Source: Larsenimonas salina (GTDB lineage Bacteria > Pseudomonadota > Gammaproteobacteria > Pseudomonadales > Halomonadaceae). From it: a DNA stretch of 58,878 bases. The position numbers and the translations under genes were made by a program. This document shows positions 22,365 to 31,910 of this stretch, one piece after another. Location of the stretch: contig NZ_JAMLJJ010000010.1 in the NCBI RefSeq assembly GCF_023736155.1, positions 1 to 58,878 of the forward strand, read 5' to 3'. A model generated the notes under the pieces. The model worked only from the letters and a program-made list of their open reading frames with translations, ran no database searches and had not been told where the DNA came from. Positions within the stretch are counted from its first letter, which is position 1. Each line of letters begins with the position of its first letter.

Positions 22365-24137
22365 TCAGTGTTCAATGTATCCAGGCATCCCGGCCTGATA
22401 TGCGTTGAAACTGACGCCTAATCCGATGCGCCGGCTGTAATGATCGTAATCGATCAGACTTTCACCATAGCCTTCATAGGCTTGTACGAACCCCCGAAGC
22501 TTCCCATAAAGCGGGAATGAATAGTCGACCTGGTTGCCGTACTTGCCCGTATTGGGGTTGCCCTTGGCAGTCCACGTGACTTCATAGCCGCTATTGGTAT
22601 AGCCGATCATGGTTTCCGCGTGACCGATATAGTGTTCCAGGTCCGGGTTGTCGTCGTGCCCGTCATCCTCTGGAATGCGCCAGTGCGGTTCGACGCTCAC
22701 CCACCAGTTGCCGCGTTGGAGCGTTGTGGAGAAATAAACCCGATTCCAGCTTCTTGAAAGCGGTGCGCTGCGGCCGTTGGACTGATGGGCAAAGCCCACG
22801 CGGTTCAGCGTGTTGGTCCAGCCAAATAGCGTCCAGTTGTTGTCGAAACTTGCAAAGACCTCGGGTTCGTAATTGGTCTCTCGAAATGGCGATGAAGCAT
22901 CGTCGTTGTAGGCCTGCCACCAGGACTGTTGGGTGTAGCCGAAATAGAGATCGCCATTGTCCTCGAAGATGTTGTCGAGCACCTTGACCTTGAAGCTCAA
23001 CTGGAACTTCGCCTCGGTGTTGTCAACCTCTTCACCGTCGCCGATGTTGCGGAAATACTTCTGATTGGGTCGGAAATTGTAGGTCAATGGCAGCAGGTAG
23101 TTGCGCTTGTAGACCGAGATTGCCAGCGGGTTGTCGTTGGCGCTTCGCTGAAATTCACTGCGAAGACGGGTCGTCTCGTCTGGTGTCGCAGGCGATGAGG
23201 CGTGAACCGGCAGCGGAGCATGGTCGGTTGCCTGGGGCAGACCGGCTGAAAAGGCGTTGAAGCTGACACCAAGTCCGACTCGGCGAGTGTAGTGATCGTA
23301 GTCGATCAGGCTTTCACCGTAGCCGTTGTAATAGGTTAGAAAGCCTCTGAGCTTGTCATAAAGCGGAAATGAGTAGTCGATCTGGTTGCCGTAATGGCCC
23401 TTGGACGGATTGCCCTTGAGCGACCAGGTCACTTCCTGGCCATTTTTTGCATAGCCAAGCATGACGTCGGCGTAACCGACGTAATTCTCGATATCGGGGT
23501 TATCGTCTTCATCGGCGCTTTCAGGCACGCGCCAGAACGGTTTGACGCTGAACCACCAGCTGCCACGCTGGAAAATGCTTTCAGCGTACAATCGGTTCCA
23601 GCTTCTGGATAAGGGGTCGCTGCGGCCGTTGGATTGGTGCACCGCGCCCACACGGTTCAGGGTGTTGGTCCAGCCAAACAGGGTCAGACTGTTTTCGAAA
23701 TTGGCAAAGATTTCCGGCTCATAATTGGTTTCGCGAAAGGGTGAAGAGGCGTCATTGTTGTAGGCCTGCCACCACGAGCGCTGGGTATAACCGAAATAAA
23801 GATCGCCGTTATGGTAGAGCATGTTATCCAGCAGCTTGATCTTGAAGCTGAGCTGAAACTCGACCTCGTTTCGGTCGATGCCGGCATCGCTATTGATGTA
23901 GCGGAAGCTGTCGGCATTGGGGTGGGTGTTGTAGGTCCACGGCAATAGGTAGTTGCGACGATGAACCATGATGGCCAACGGGTTTTTTTCCGCGTCGCTT
24001 TCAAGCGCTCGACGAACCTCGACTTCTTGCTTGACCTGGCCTTCCGGCGTGTCGGCTGCCGGCTGGGCCCATGTGGCGCCCGAGGCTGCAAGAAGCCCCA
24101 GCGACGAAACAGCGGCGGATCGAATATAAGAGGCCAT
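22365..24137 (-). CDS. Tandem-duplicated outer-membrane phospholipase A (double OmpLA)
   Basis: 590 aa, twice the usual PldA length (about 290). ATG at 24137 after AGGGTAGG; signal peptide ending ATWA-QP. Two full OmpLA units follow, residues about 52-302 and 336-586, offset by exactly 284 residues with no gaps I can see and most positions identical. Each has the Ser-His-Asn triad in HQSNGRS...SRSWNR: H167/S169/N181 and H451/S453/N465. The Ca2+-site elements (SSPFRETNYEP; Arg and Ser in the triad motif) are also kept. OmpLA hydrolyses outer-membrane phospholipids and is active only as a Ca2+-dependent dimer; this chain would be a built-in dimer. A Pro/Ala-rich linker (about 303-335) joins the barrels. 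Confidence 0.92.
   Translation of the reverse strand: MASYIRSAAVSSLGLLAASGATWAQPAADTPEGQVKQEVEVRRALESDAEKNPLAIMVHRRNYLLPWTYNTHPNADSFRYINSDAGIDRNEVEFQLSFKIKLLDNMLYHNGDLYFGYTQRSWWQAYNNDASSPFRETNYEPEIFANFENSLTLFGWTNTLNRVGAVHQSNGRSDPLSRSWNRLYAESIFQRGSWWFSVKPFWRVPESADEDDNPDIENYVGYADVMLGYAKNGQEVTWSLKGNPSKGHYGNQIDYSFPLYDKLRGFLTYYNGYGESLIDYDHYTRRVGLGVSFNAFSAGLPQATDHAPLPVHASSPATPDETTRLRSEFQRSANDNPLAISVYKRNYLLPLTYNFRPNQKYFRNIGDGEEVDNTEAKFQLSFKVKVLDNIFEDNGDLYFGYTQQSWWQAYNDDASSPFRETNYEPEVFASFDNNWTLFGWTNTLNRVGFAHQSNGRSAPLSRSWNRVYFSTTLQRGNWWVSVEPHWRIPEDDGHDDNPDLEHYIGHAETMIGYTNSGYEVTWTAKGNPNTGKYGNQVDYSFPLYGKLRGFVQAYEGYGESLIDYDHYSRRIGLGVSFNAYQAGMPGYIEH
22380..23984 (-). repeat. In-frame tandem duplication, period 852 bp
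   Basis: Copy 1 spans about 23984-23232 and copy 2 about 23132-22380, both inside the phospholipase A gene. The protein offset is 284 residues throughout (start, triad and C-terminal barrel motif all agree). The copies have diverged at many codons, so the duplication is not recent and not an assembly artefact of identical sequence. Confidence 0.88.
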
Positions 24138-24378
24138 GACACCTACCCTGAATAACAAGCAGGGGCCCTGCGCCCCTTGAATGATATGAACGCGCGCAGT
24201 ATATCCAGTCGCGTGTTCAAGCTCTATGTCCTTCTAAGCCTTCACCCTAGCTGTTAAGCCGGCGCTTGACGTTGCGCTCAAGCCGTGAACAGTGTGTGAC
24301 GTGCATCGGGACACCACTTTTATGGAATCTCGGCGGCCAGTACTATAACGGCCTGTCTTTTCAGGTGAGTAGGGTGCT

Positions 24379-27300
24379 ATGTCCTTGTGTCGTGCGATCA
24401 TGATGATGACCGCCATGCTGGTGCTGATGGTGAGCGGTATGCATGTTCAGTCCACCGAGGCAGCGCAGGCGCTGCCCGAGCGCTCAACCGTCGAGCAGCA
24501 GCTTGAAAAGCTCACGGACAAGGCCTCGCCCACGGCCGACGAACGTGAGCGCATCGAGCAGCTTCAGGCCACGCGGGATGACCTGCTTGCCTTGTCCGAT
24601 ATTAAGGACCAGTTCAACCAGATCGAACGGCGCGTCACGACCGCGGCCGAACGTGAACAGCGCTATCGACGAGCGCTCGATAGCCTGGGAGCGAATGATG
24701 TTGATCGCGACGGACTCGCCAGCAGGTCGCTTGATGAGTTGGCGCAGAGCGCCGAAAAGGCCGTCGATGAACTCAAGTCGCACCAGAGCACGCTTGCCGA
24801 TATCAATCGCGCGCTCATCAATGCCCAGACGCTGCCGGAACGGGCGCAGTCGACCATCAGTCAGGCGCAGGCCGAGCTTCAATCGATCGAGACCTCGCGG
24901 CAGGGCCGCTCGCGTGATGGCGAACAAGGCGCTGACGATCTAAAGCGTCAGGCGCTACAGGTCCGTCAGGCGCTGCTTGAGACCCGAATTCGCTACAACC
25001 GGTATCAGCTCGAACACAACACCCAGCTTCGAGACACGGCCCAGGCCCAGCGCGAGCTGCTTACCCGGCAGATCGAGCAGCTCAACAACCGACTTCTGGT
25101 GTTGCAGTCTCTGATCAATCAGAAGCGGCGGGACCAGTCCGAGCAGGCCATCGTCGATGCCACCCGCACCGAGGGTGATGCCCGAATGGACTCGCCGATC
25201 ATCGACGCCGCCCGTGCCCGCAACCGTGAACTCAGCCAGCAGCTTCTGACCACCACGGACCGGGTCAACACCCTGATACGTGAAAGCATCGAGGCCAGCA
25301 CCGAGCTTGACCGGGTGCGACAGGTCCAACGCACGCTCAACGAACAGATCGAAGCCGTGCGCGGCAGTTTGCTTCTGTCGAAACTGCTGCGTCAGCAGCG
25401 CAATACGCTCGATGATGTCGATATCGAGCGCGGCCTCAATGAGGAAATCGGGCAGGTCCGTTTGAAGCAGTTCGATCTGGCGCAGACGCGCGATCAACTC
25501 TCGAACCTCGACACCTATCTGGCCGAACAGCTTAAAAAAGCCGACGTCACCGATACGCCTGCCGAACTCAAGCAAAGCCTTCGAGAGCTCTATCAGGCGC
25601 GCCGGGATGTGGTCGACCAGCTCGACCGGGAATACGGCAACCTTCTGGGGCGTGCGATCGACCTGCAGCTCAGCCAGCAGCAGCTGATCGCGATTTCAAA
25701 ATCGGTTCGCCAGACCATTCAGGAGCAACTGTTCTGGGCGGCTAATGGCCAGCCCTTGGGGCTTAACTGGCTGGCGGGGCTTCCAAGTGCCGTGTGGCAG
25801 GACGCCGTCGACCCGGAGTGGATGGACGCCGTGAAAAGCCTTTGGCAGCGCCCCTCGGCCAACGCCTGGTTCATGATTTTGCCGCTTGGACTTGCATTGA
25901 CTCTTGCGTTCTTCAGGCGTCGGATCAAGGCGCGGCTTCTGGTGCTTCACAATGAGGTCGGCCGCCTCAAGCGCGATAGCCAGCTCCACACTCCGAAAGC
26001 CATCTCGATGAACTGGGTTCTGTCCTCGACCGGGCCGCTGCTTATGGGCTCGCTCGGCGGCGGGCTTTTCTATGGCGGGCAAGGGCTTGCCCAGTCGCTC
26101 GGCGAGGCGTTTCTGCGTCTGGCGCTTGCCTGGGGTGTGTTTGGGCTGATGCGAAGGCTCCTGGTTCGCGATGGCGTCGCCGAGCGTCACTTTCACTGGG
26201 CGCCCGGGTATGTGGCGCTGCTCCGGCGCTATCTTTTGTGGCTTGGTATCGCGCTGGTGCCGGTGATTCTGATCACAACGCTTGCCGAGCGGGCCGAGAG
26301 CCTGCTTGCCGAGCACCCGTTGGCGCTCATCGTGTTGATTGGCGGGTTTATCGGCATGAGCGTTTACATGGCCCGGGTGGTGCTGGCGCATACGCCCTAC
26401 ATGGGTGTGCGGCTCTTTCGATTGCTTTTGGGGCTCTCGCTTGCCTGCGTGCCGCTGGCGCTGACGGTGCTGGTGTGTCTTGGCTATGAATACACTGCCC
26501 TGAGACTCTGCGGACGCTTTATCAATACGCTCTATATCTTTGCGCTGTGGATCGTGGTGGAGGCAAGCGTGGTACGCGGGCTTGCCGTCGCGGCTCGGCG
26601 GCTTGCCTACCGTCGGGCGGTCGCTCGCCGGCGGGCACAGGTGCAAGAAGGTGCCGAGGGTGGCGGGCTCGAAATGATCGAGGAGCCGCCGCTTGATATG
26701 GAGCAGGTCAATCAGCAGTCACTGAGACTCTCTAAGCTGATTCTGGTGCTGTCGTTCAGCGCCATTCTCTACGCCATCTGGGCTGATCTTCTGACGGTGC
26801 TGTCGTATCTGAATACGGTCACGGTCTGGACGATTCACCCAACCGATGCCGCCACCGGTACACCTACCGATATTTCGGTCGCGGATGTTCTGATCGCGTT
26901 GGCGACGGTCGGGCTGACGTCGGTCATGGCGCGTAACCTCCCAGGGCTTTTGGAGGTCATGGTGCTGTCACGACTGTCACTGAAGCCCGGTACCGCGTAC
27001 GCGGCGACCTCGCTGTTATCGTATGTGATCGTGGCGGGGGGCTTCGTTTATGCCCTCGGCTCGCTCGGAGTTTCCTGGAGTAAGCTCCAGTGGCTGGTGG
27101 CCGCGCTCGGGGTCGGGCTCGGTTTCGGGCTGCAGGAGATCTTTGCCAACTTCATTTCGGGGTTGATCATCCTGTTCGAACGTCCGATCCGCATCGGCGA
27201 TACGATCACACTTGGTGAGCTTCACGGCGTGGTCAGCCGGATTCGCATCCGCGCGACTACGGTCACGGATTTCGACCGCAAGGAAATCATCATTCCGAAC

Positions 27301-27708
27301 AAGACGTTCGTGACTGACCGGCTGATCAACTGGTCGTTGTCGGACAACATCACCCGGGTGGTACTGAAATTCGGTGTGTCGCACGGGGCCGATCTCGATC
27401 AGGTGCATCGGCTATTGATGACTGCCTGTACTGATAACCCTCGTGTATTGAAAGATCCGGAGCCGCTGGTGTTCTGCATGGCCTACGGTGCCAACGCCTT
27501 CGATTTCGAGGTGCGGGTGCACGTGAGTGATCTGGGCGATCGGCTGCCGGTGACCGACGAACTCAACCGCACCGTGGACCGCACCTTCCGCGAGGCCGGC
27601 ATTCGGATCGCATTCCAGAAGATGGATGTCTGGCTTCATAGCCGGGATGGCCAGGCACGCTGCGTCGATTCCAAAGGCGCCGACGACGGCGCGCCGGCAT
27701 CAACGTGA
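24379..27708 (+). CDS. MscK/MscM-type mechanosensitive channel
   Basis: 1109 aa, the size of E. coli KefA/MscK (1120) and YjeP/MscM (1107). Signal peptide, then a long periplasmic coiled-coil (about 30-450), a set of inner-membrane helices (about 490-890), then the MscS core: pore-lining TM3 GLGFGLQEIFANFISGLIIL (about 915-935), the beta-domain FERPIRIGDTITLGE and the cytoplasmic vestibule. The channel opens under membrane tension on hypo-osmotic shock and releases solutes, relevant for a halophile accumulating betaines. Monocistronic. I cannot tell MscK from MscM by reading. Confidence 0.9.
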   Translation: MSLCRAIMMMTAMLVLMVSGMHVQSTEAAQALPERSTVEQQLEKLTDKASPTADERERIEQLQATRDDLLALSDIKDQFNQIERRVTTAAEREQRYRRALDSLGANDVDRDGLASRSLDELAQSAEKAVDELKSHQSTLADINRALINAQTLPERAQSTISQAQAELQSIETSRQGRSRDGEQGADDLKRQALQVRQALLETRIRYNRYQLEHNTQLRDTAQAQRELLTRQIEQLNNRLLVLQSLINQKRRDQSEQAIVDATRTEGDARMDSPIIDAARARNRELSQQLLTTTDRVNTLIRESIEASTELDRVRQVQRTLNEQIEAVRGSLLLSKLLRQQRNTLDDVDIERGLNEEIGQVRLKQFDLAQTRDQLSNLDTYLAEQLKKADVTDTPAELKQSLRELYQARRDVVDQLDREYGNLLGRAIDLQLSQQQLIAISKSVRQTIQEQLFWAANGQPLGLNWLAGLPSAVWQDAVDPEWMDAVKSLWQRPSANAWFMILPLGLALTLAFFRRRIKARLLVLHNEVGRLKRDSQLHTPKAISMNWVLSSTGPLLMGSLGGGLFYGGQGLAQSLGEAFLRLALAWGVFGLMRRLLVRDGVAERHFHWAPGYVALLRRYLLWLGIALVPVILITTLAERAESLLAEHPLALIVLIGGFIGMSVYMARVVLAHTPYMGVRLFRLLLGLSLACVPLALTVLVCLGYEYTALRLCGRFINTLYIFALWIVVEASVVRGLAVAARRLAYRRAVARRRAQVQEGAEGGGLEMIEEPPLDMEQVNQQSLRLSKLILVLSFSAILYAIWADLLTVLSYLNTVTVWTIHPTDAATGTPTDISVADVLIALATVGLTSVMARNLPGLLEVMVLSRLSLKPGTAYAATSLLSYVIVAGGFVYALGSLGVSWSKLQWLVAALGVGLGFGLQEIFANFISGLIILFERPIRIGDTITLGELHGVVSRIRIRATTVTDFDRKEIIIPNKTFVTDRLINWSLSDNITRVVLKFGVSHGADLDQVHRLLMTACTDNPRVLKDPEPLVFCMAYGANAFDFEVRVHVSDLGDRLPVTDELNRTVDRTFREAGIRIAFQKMDVWLHSRDGQARCVDSKGADDGAPAST

Positions 27709-27732
27709 TGGAGGCCCGCCCGCTCGATGCGC

Positions 27733-28494
27733 TCAGAGGCGCCGGGCGTACAGCAGAAATTCCCGATTGCCGTCGCCGCCGGTGATTGGGCTGTCGATCC
27801 AAAGCTCGGGAGACAGGCCATGGGTTTGACAGCATGTTAGAACGCGGGCGCGCACGTCGTCGTAGGCCGCGTGAGTGCGCACCAGCCCCTTGGTATTGAT
27901 GGCCTCGGGGGAGAGTTCGAACTGCGGCTTGACCAGCGACAGCAGCGGCGTGCCCGGGCGCATCAGCGCTGCGAGGGCCGGCAGAATCAGCGTCTGGGAA
28001 ATAAAAGAGACATCCATCACCACCGCATCCGGCCCGTTCGGAGCGTACGCTGATAGCGTCTCCTGGGTCAGCGTGCGCGCGTTGATGCCTTCAAGGCAGG
28101 TCACGCGCGGGTCCGATTTGAGCGGCTCGACCAGTTGATCGTGGCCGACCTCGACGCCAATGACGCTGGCGGCGCCATGATGCAGGGCGCAGTCGGTAAA
28201 ACCACCGGTCGACTGTCCCACGTCGAGCACCACCAACCCCTTAAGTGAAACGCCGCTTTGCGCCAGCAATGCGTCGAGCTTGAGCCCGGCGCGCGAGACG
28301 AAGCGCTCCTCCGGGTCTGTCTCGATGTAAAAGACGGTGGTGTCTGCCAGCTTTTCGCTGACTTTGGTCACGGCTACCCAGGCGCCCTGGTGCTCGATGA
28401 ACACCCGATGATTGCGAATCAGGCGCTGCGCTCGGGTTCGTGAACGCGCAAGCCCCTGAACGACCAGCAACTGATCGGCTCGAATCAGACCCAT
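27733..28494 (-). CDS. tlyA: TlyA-family rRNA 2'-O-methyltransferase / hemolysin-A-like
   Basis: 253 aa from the ATG at 28494, with GAGGG upstream; longer in-frame extensions are not family-like. N-terminal S4 RNA-binding domain (GLIRADQLLVVQGLARSRTRAQR...), FVSRAGLKL, SAM-binding LDVGQSTGGFT at about residues 88-100, DVSFIS and VKPQFEL, i.e. the FtsJ-like K-D-K-E pattern. Mycobacterial TlyA makes 2'-O-methyl cytidine in 16S and 23S rRNA. It lies 70 bp downstream of the solute-binding protein gene, possibly in the same transcript. Confidence 0.88.
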   Translation of the reverse strand: MGLIRADQLLVVQGLARSRTRAQRLIRNHRVFIEHQGAWVAVTKVSEKLADTTVFYIETDPEERFVSRAGLKLDALLAQSGVSLKGLVVLDVGQSTGGFTDCALHHGAASVIGVEVGHDQLVEPLKSDPRVTCLEGINARTLTQETLSAYAPNGPDAVVMDVSFISQTLILPALAALMRPGTPLLSLVKPQFELSPEAINTKGLVRTHAAYDDVRARVLTCCQTHGLSPELWIDSPITGGDGNREFLLYARRL

Positions 28495-28564
28495 CGATAC
28501 ACCCTCATCGACACATTTCCCTTGATCGAAAAACGGCCAAGCATGCCGTGTTCGAGCGCTGTTG

Positions 28565-29683
28565 TCACGGCGGGGGCGGGCCGTTTGGCGCAACAGGAGT
28601 CGAGGGGGCGGCATTGAACGCGCTGCGCCACCGGCTGACCACGCTTTCGCGCTTCATCGGGTCAATCAGTGTCATAAGTCCTGGGCTCAGGCGGATAGGA
28701 CGAAGGTGTGGGTGGGTGCGAAGCAGCCGCTCAGCGGTGCCGGCCTGATCGAGCGCGGGATGCAGGGCCCCGATCAACCCATCGGCTGCGATGCGCGCCT
28801 GGGCCGGCCGGGACGTGACGTAGCGTAGAAACGTCCGGGCCACGTCTGGAGACGGGGCGTTACGGGGAATGAATGCGAGCCGCTTGACCACCAGGGCATA
28901 GTCGCGGGGGATTACGACCTGAAGTCTTGGGTCCTGCCGTGCGGCCAGATAGGCATAGGAGCCGATCAGGTTGTAGCCGAGCACGAAGCGGCCCTCGCTC
29001 AAGCCATCGAGCATGGCTTGCGTCGAGGCGGTGCGGTGAGCATGCACCTGGCCGAGCGCCTTGACCAGCGACCAGTAGCGCGGCGATTGGCGCGCATCCT
29101 GCACTGCGAAGGTAAAGCCGGTGTCGCTGATGGCCGGGTCATAGGTGACGACCTTGCCGTCAAGCGTTTTGGCGTGTGCGTTCAGATAGTCGAGTAGGCT
29201 CTGGTGGCTCACCGGATGTGTGCCCTTGGGAAGAAGATCAGCGCGCAGGACCATTACGATCGGCTCGAAGCTGAGTGCGACCAGTTCGTTGCGCCAGCGG
29301 GCATCCTTTGGCCAATTAGGGTCGATCGCGTCACCAAGTGACTGAGCGTGGCCGTTGTTGGCAAGCAGGTATTGGGCGGCCATGGCCGAGGAAAGTACCA
29401 GATCGGCGCTTTGTGGACGCTCAGGGTCGGCTAGGTAGGTCGTAAACAGCGCCTCGGTCGTGCGGTTGCGGTAGTGAACCGCCACGTGGGGGTGTGTGCT
29501 TTGAAAGGCCTTGAGTACCGGCTCGATGAGCCTTGGGTCGATGGCGCCATCGATCACGAGCCGCTGCTGCGGCGTGCTCGGCGCGTTCAGCACGATGTCC
29601 GAGGCGTAGGCGCGTGGGCCGATCAAGCTGCACGCCAGTAGAAACAGTGCGCCGGCGCGCCAAAAACGGCTAGTCAGTCTCAT
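28565..29683 (-). CDS. Periplasmic solute-binding protein of a two-component operon
   Basis: 372 aa from the ATG at 29683, with GAGG six bases upstream, overlapping the kinase gene by 14 bp. Signal peptide to GPRAYA-S. Belongs to the Fe3+/phosphoglycerate-type extracellular solute-binding family (LVIDGAIDPRLIEPVLKAFQ..., ...VVIPRDYALVVKRLAFIPRNAP). No permease or ATPase gene adjoins. Its overlap with a histidine kinase and response regulator recalls the Salmonella PgtA-PgtB-PgtC arrangement, where PgtC is a periplasmic sensory partner. I read it as a ligand sensor for the kinase rather than a transporter part. Confidence 0.78.
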   Translation of the reverse strand: MRLTSRFWRAGALFLLACSLIGPRAYASDIVLNAPSTPQQRLVIDGAIDPRLIEPVLKAFQSTHPHVAVHYRNRTTEALFTTYLADPERPQSADLVLSSAMAAQYLLANNGHAQSLGDAIDPNWPKDARWRNELVALSFEPIVMVLRADLLPKGTHPVSHQSLLDYLNAHAKTLDGKVVTYDPAISDTGFTFAVQDARQSPRYWSLVKALGQVHAHRTASTQAMLDGLSEGRFVLGYNLIGSYAYLAARQDPRLQVVIPRDYALVVKRLAFIPRNAPSPDVARTFLRYVTSRPAQARIAADGLIGALHPALDQAGTAERLLRTHPHLRPIRLSPGLMTLIDPMKRESVVSRWRSAFNAAPSTPVAPNGPPPP

Positions 29684-31049
29684 GAGCGACCTCATTGAGC
29701 GCGAACGTGAGCGTGACGCGAAGGCCCTGGTGCTGTTCGGGGCGGTCGAAGTCGAGGGTGGCCTTGTGAGCGCGTGCGATGCCGCTGACGATCGCAAGCC
29801 CCAGGCCGCTTCCCGGATAGGCGCTGGTGCCGCGCTGAAAGGGTCGCGTTAGGTCATCGCTCAGGCTGTGGTCAATGCCTGGGCCGTTATCCTCGACCCA
29901 AAGCCTTGGCGGCTCGTCGAGCGTGCCGACGGTAATGTGGGTGGCGCCTACGTGAAGGGCGTTATCGAGCAGGTTGGCCAGGGCCTCAGCCAGAGCCCAC
30001 TCGCTGCCGACAATGCGTGGTGACGGTGAGCACAGGGCGAGCCCAAGGTCGATACGCCGAACTTCAGGGCGTGCGAACGCGCCCGAGACCGCGGTCTGGG
30101 CGCAGGCATTCAGCGCGAGCGTGGTCGCATCCTCAAGGGCCTCGGGATGGTTGAGTCGGGTGTAGGAGAGAAGCTGGCTGGCAAGTCGCGCGGCCTGGCG
30201 GCTACTGTCGTGAAGGCGTTCGAGCGCCTCGCGCCATTTGGCCGGGTCGGTTTCTCGAAGGGCAAGCTCTGCGTGCGCGCTCAACCCTGACAGTGGCGTT
30301 CGCAGTTGATGAGAGGCGTCGCCGATGAAGCGCTGTTGTTCGGCGTGCATCGCGCGAAGGCGCGCGAGCAGCTCATTGAGAGCGCCGGTCAGCTCCTTGA
30401 GTTCTCGCGTCGGCGGGGGTGTCAATGCCGCCAGATCCTTGCTCGACCGGCGCCTGAGTGCGTAACGGAGTTGTCTGAGCGGGTGAAGGGCACGCCGAAC
30501 GATGACCACTATGGAGACCGATGCCAGAACCAAAAGCCCCAGAATACGAAGGGCCGAGCCCTGGAAAAGCTCCTGGGTCAAGGCGCGCCTCGCCTCCAGA
30601 GTGTGTGCAACCCGCAGCTCGAACCGCGGCGGGGTGGTCCAGCCACTGGGAATGACGGTGCGCTGGCCGAGCCGAATGGTCATGCCGTTCCAGGCGATCG
30701 TGTCGGCCTTGAAGGCGTCATCCGAGTGATTTGGCGGGGCAGGCAGGTGGGCGTTGCCGCTAACGAGGGTGCCTTCCGGGCCGATCAACGAATAGAAAAC
30801 GCGCTCTTCATCGCTTGGTGCCAGGGTGTCGAGCGCGGACGCCGGCACATCGAACCAGAGTCGGTCCGTTTGCCAGCGAAGCTGTTCGGCCATGGCGCGG
30901 GTCGCGGCATCGAGCAGGCGATCGAGGTTTTCATTGGCGGTGCGCTCGGCGCTTTCATAAGCCGTGGCCAGTAGGGCAATGCCCCCGATCAATAGCGGGA
31001 TCAGCAGCCCAAGCGTGACGCGCTGAAACAGACTTGGCGCAGGGATCAT
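29670..31049 (-). CDS. Sensor histidine kinase (TctE/QseC-like)
   Basis: 459 aa. Two membrane helices (about 11-30 and 167-186) flank a 135-residue periplasmic domain (TctE/TctB N-terminal type). HisKA has H247 in GDASHQLRTPL; the ATPase has the N box LANLLDNAL, G1 DNGPGID and G2 GSGLGLAI. Autophosphorylates and passes phosphate to the response regulator at 31046-31717, with which it overlaps by ATGA. The periplasmic domain and co-encoded binding protein suggest sensing of an organic acid or sugar phosphate. Confidence 0.9.
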   Translation of the reverse strand: MIPAPSLFQRVTLGLLIPLLIGGIALLATAYESAERTANENLDRLLDAATRAMAEQLRWQTDRLWFDVPASALDTLAPSDEERVFYSLIGPEGTLVSGNAHLPAPPNHSDDAFKADTIAWNGMTIRLGQRTVIPSGWTTPPRFELRVAHTLEARRALTQELFQGSALRILGLLVLASVSIVVIVRRALHPLRQLRYALRRRSSKDLAALTPPPTRELKELTGALNELLARLRAMHAEQQRFIGDASHQLRTPLSGLSAHAELALRETDPAKWREALERLHDSSRQAARLASQLLSYTRLNHPEALEDATTLALNACAQTAVSGAFARPEVRRIDLGLALCSPSPRIVGSEWALAEALANLLDNALHVGATHITVGTLDEPPRLWVEDNGPGIDHSLSDDLTRPFQRGTSAYPGSGLGLAIVSGIARAHKATLDFDRPEQHQGLRVTLTFALNEVAHETD

Positions 31050-31717
31050 GGCGTATCCAGCAAATAGCCGAACCCGCGTACGGTCTTCAAAAGAAGCGCA
31101 TCACCGGGCAGGCGCTTTCGAAGCCTGTGCAGGTACACATCGAGGGCGCCGTCCTTGAGCGTTTCGTCGTCGCCAAAGGCCTCGCGTATAAGCGTGGCCC
31201 GGTCGATGACGCTGCCATGGTGACGCATCAGGCAGGCAAGAAGCCGCTGTTCGCGCGGAGGAAGATTCAGCGGCGCCTCATCGAGGGTGAAGGTATGGCT
31301 GGCGGTGTCGAGTCGAAGCGGGCCAAGCGTGATATGTGGGGCAAGGGCGCCTCGACGGCGCAGCAGCGCCCGTACCCGTGCGTCGAACTCATCGATGGCG
31401 AACGGCTTGGTCATGTAGTCGTCGGCGCCCAGGTCGAGCCCGCGCACTCGGTCGGTGACTTCGGCGCGAGCGGTCAGGATCAGCACGGGCGTGTGGGCGT
31501 CCAGCGCTCTGAACCGTTCGAGAATCTCGAGACCGCTGGCGCCAGGCAGATTGAGGTCGAGCACGAGCAATTCCCACCGGGCAGCGGCCGCGTCTTCGAT
31601 ACACGCCAGGGCGGCGTTGCCATCGGCGAGATGCTCGACCTCACGGCCTTCGCCGGTCAGAAGGGTCGTCAGCGTCTGTGCAAGCAGTGCATCGTCTTCG
31701 ATCAACAGCAACGCCAT
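31046..31717 (-). CDS. OmpR-family response regulator (TctD-like)
   Basis: 223 aa from the ATG at 31717 with AAGGA upstream. Receiver acidic pair D8/D9, phospho-acceptor D54 in LVLDLNLP; conserved MTKPF lysine; C-terminal winged helix with VYLHRLRKRLPG.ALLKTVRGFGYLL. First gene of the regulator-kinase-binding-protein operon, divergent from ffs. Its targets probably include an unlinked transporter. Confidence 0.9.
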   Translation of the reverse strand: MALLLIEDDALLAQTLTTLLTGEGREVEHLADGNAALACIEDAAAARWELLVLDLNLPGASGLEILERFRALDAHTPVLILTARAEVTDRVRGLDLGADDYMTKPFAIDEFDARVRALLRRRGALAPHITLGPLRLDTASHTFTLDEAPLNLPPREQRLLACLMRHHGSVIDRATLIREAFGDDETLKDGALDVYLHRLRKRLPGDALLLKTVRGFGYLLDTP

Positions 31718-31827
31718 GGGGCCATCCTTTATTGCTTTTTTGAACCATGTATCTTTTTTCACGCCCGGCATGAAGGTCGTTATGATGGCGCATCCTGTCC
31801 TCGACTGCATCCCACCTTGGTTTGGGC

Positions 31828-31856
31828 TTGAGCTCGGGGTCGTGCGCTGATATAGT
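31828..31856 (+). promoter_or_regulatory. Sigma-70 promoter of ffs
   Basis: TTGAGC (31828-31833), 17-bp spacer, TATAGT (31851-31856). Transcription would start near 31863, about 48 bases before the mature 4.5S end, so the RNA would be processed. Confidence 0.65.
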
Positions 31857-31910
31857 GCCGCCCGCAGTCGACGCAGCAGAGAATCTGAGAAAGACAACGC
31901 GTCGAGTTAT

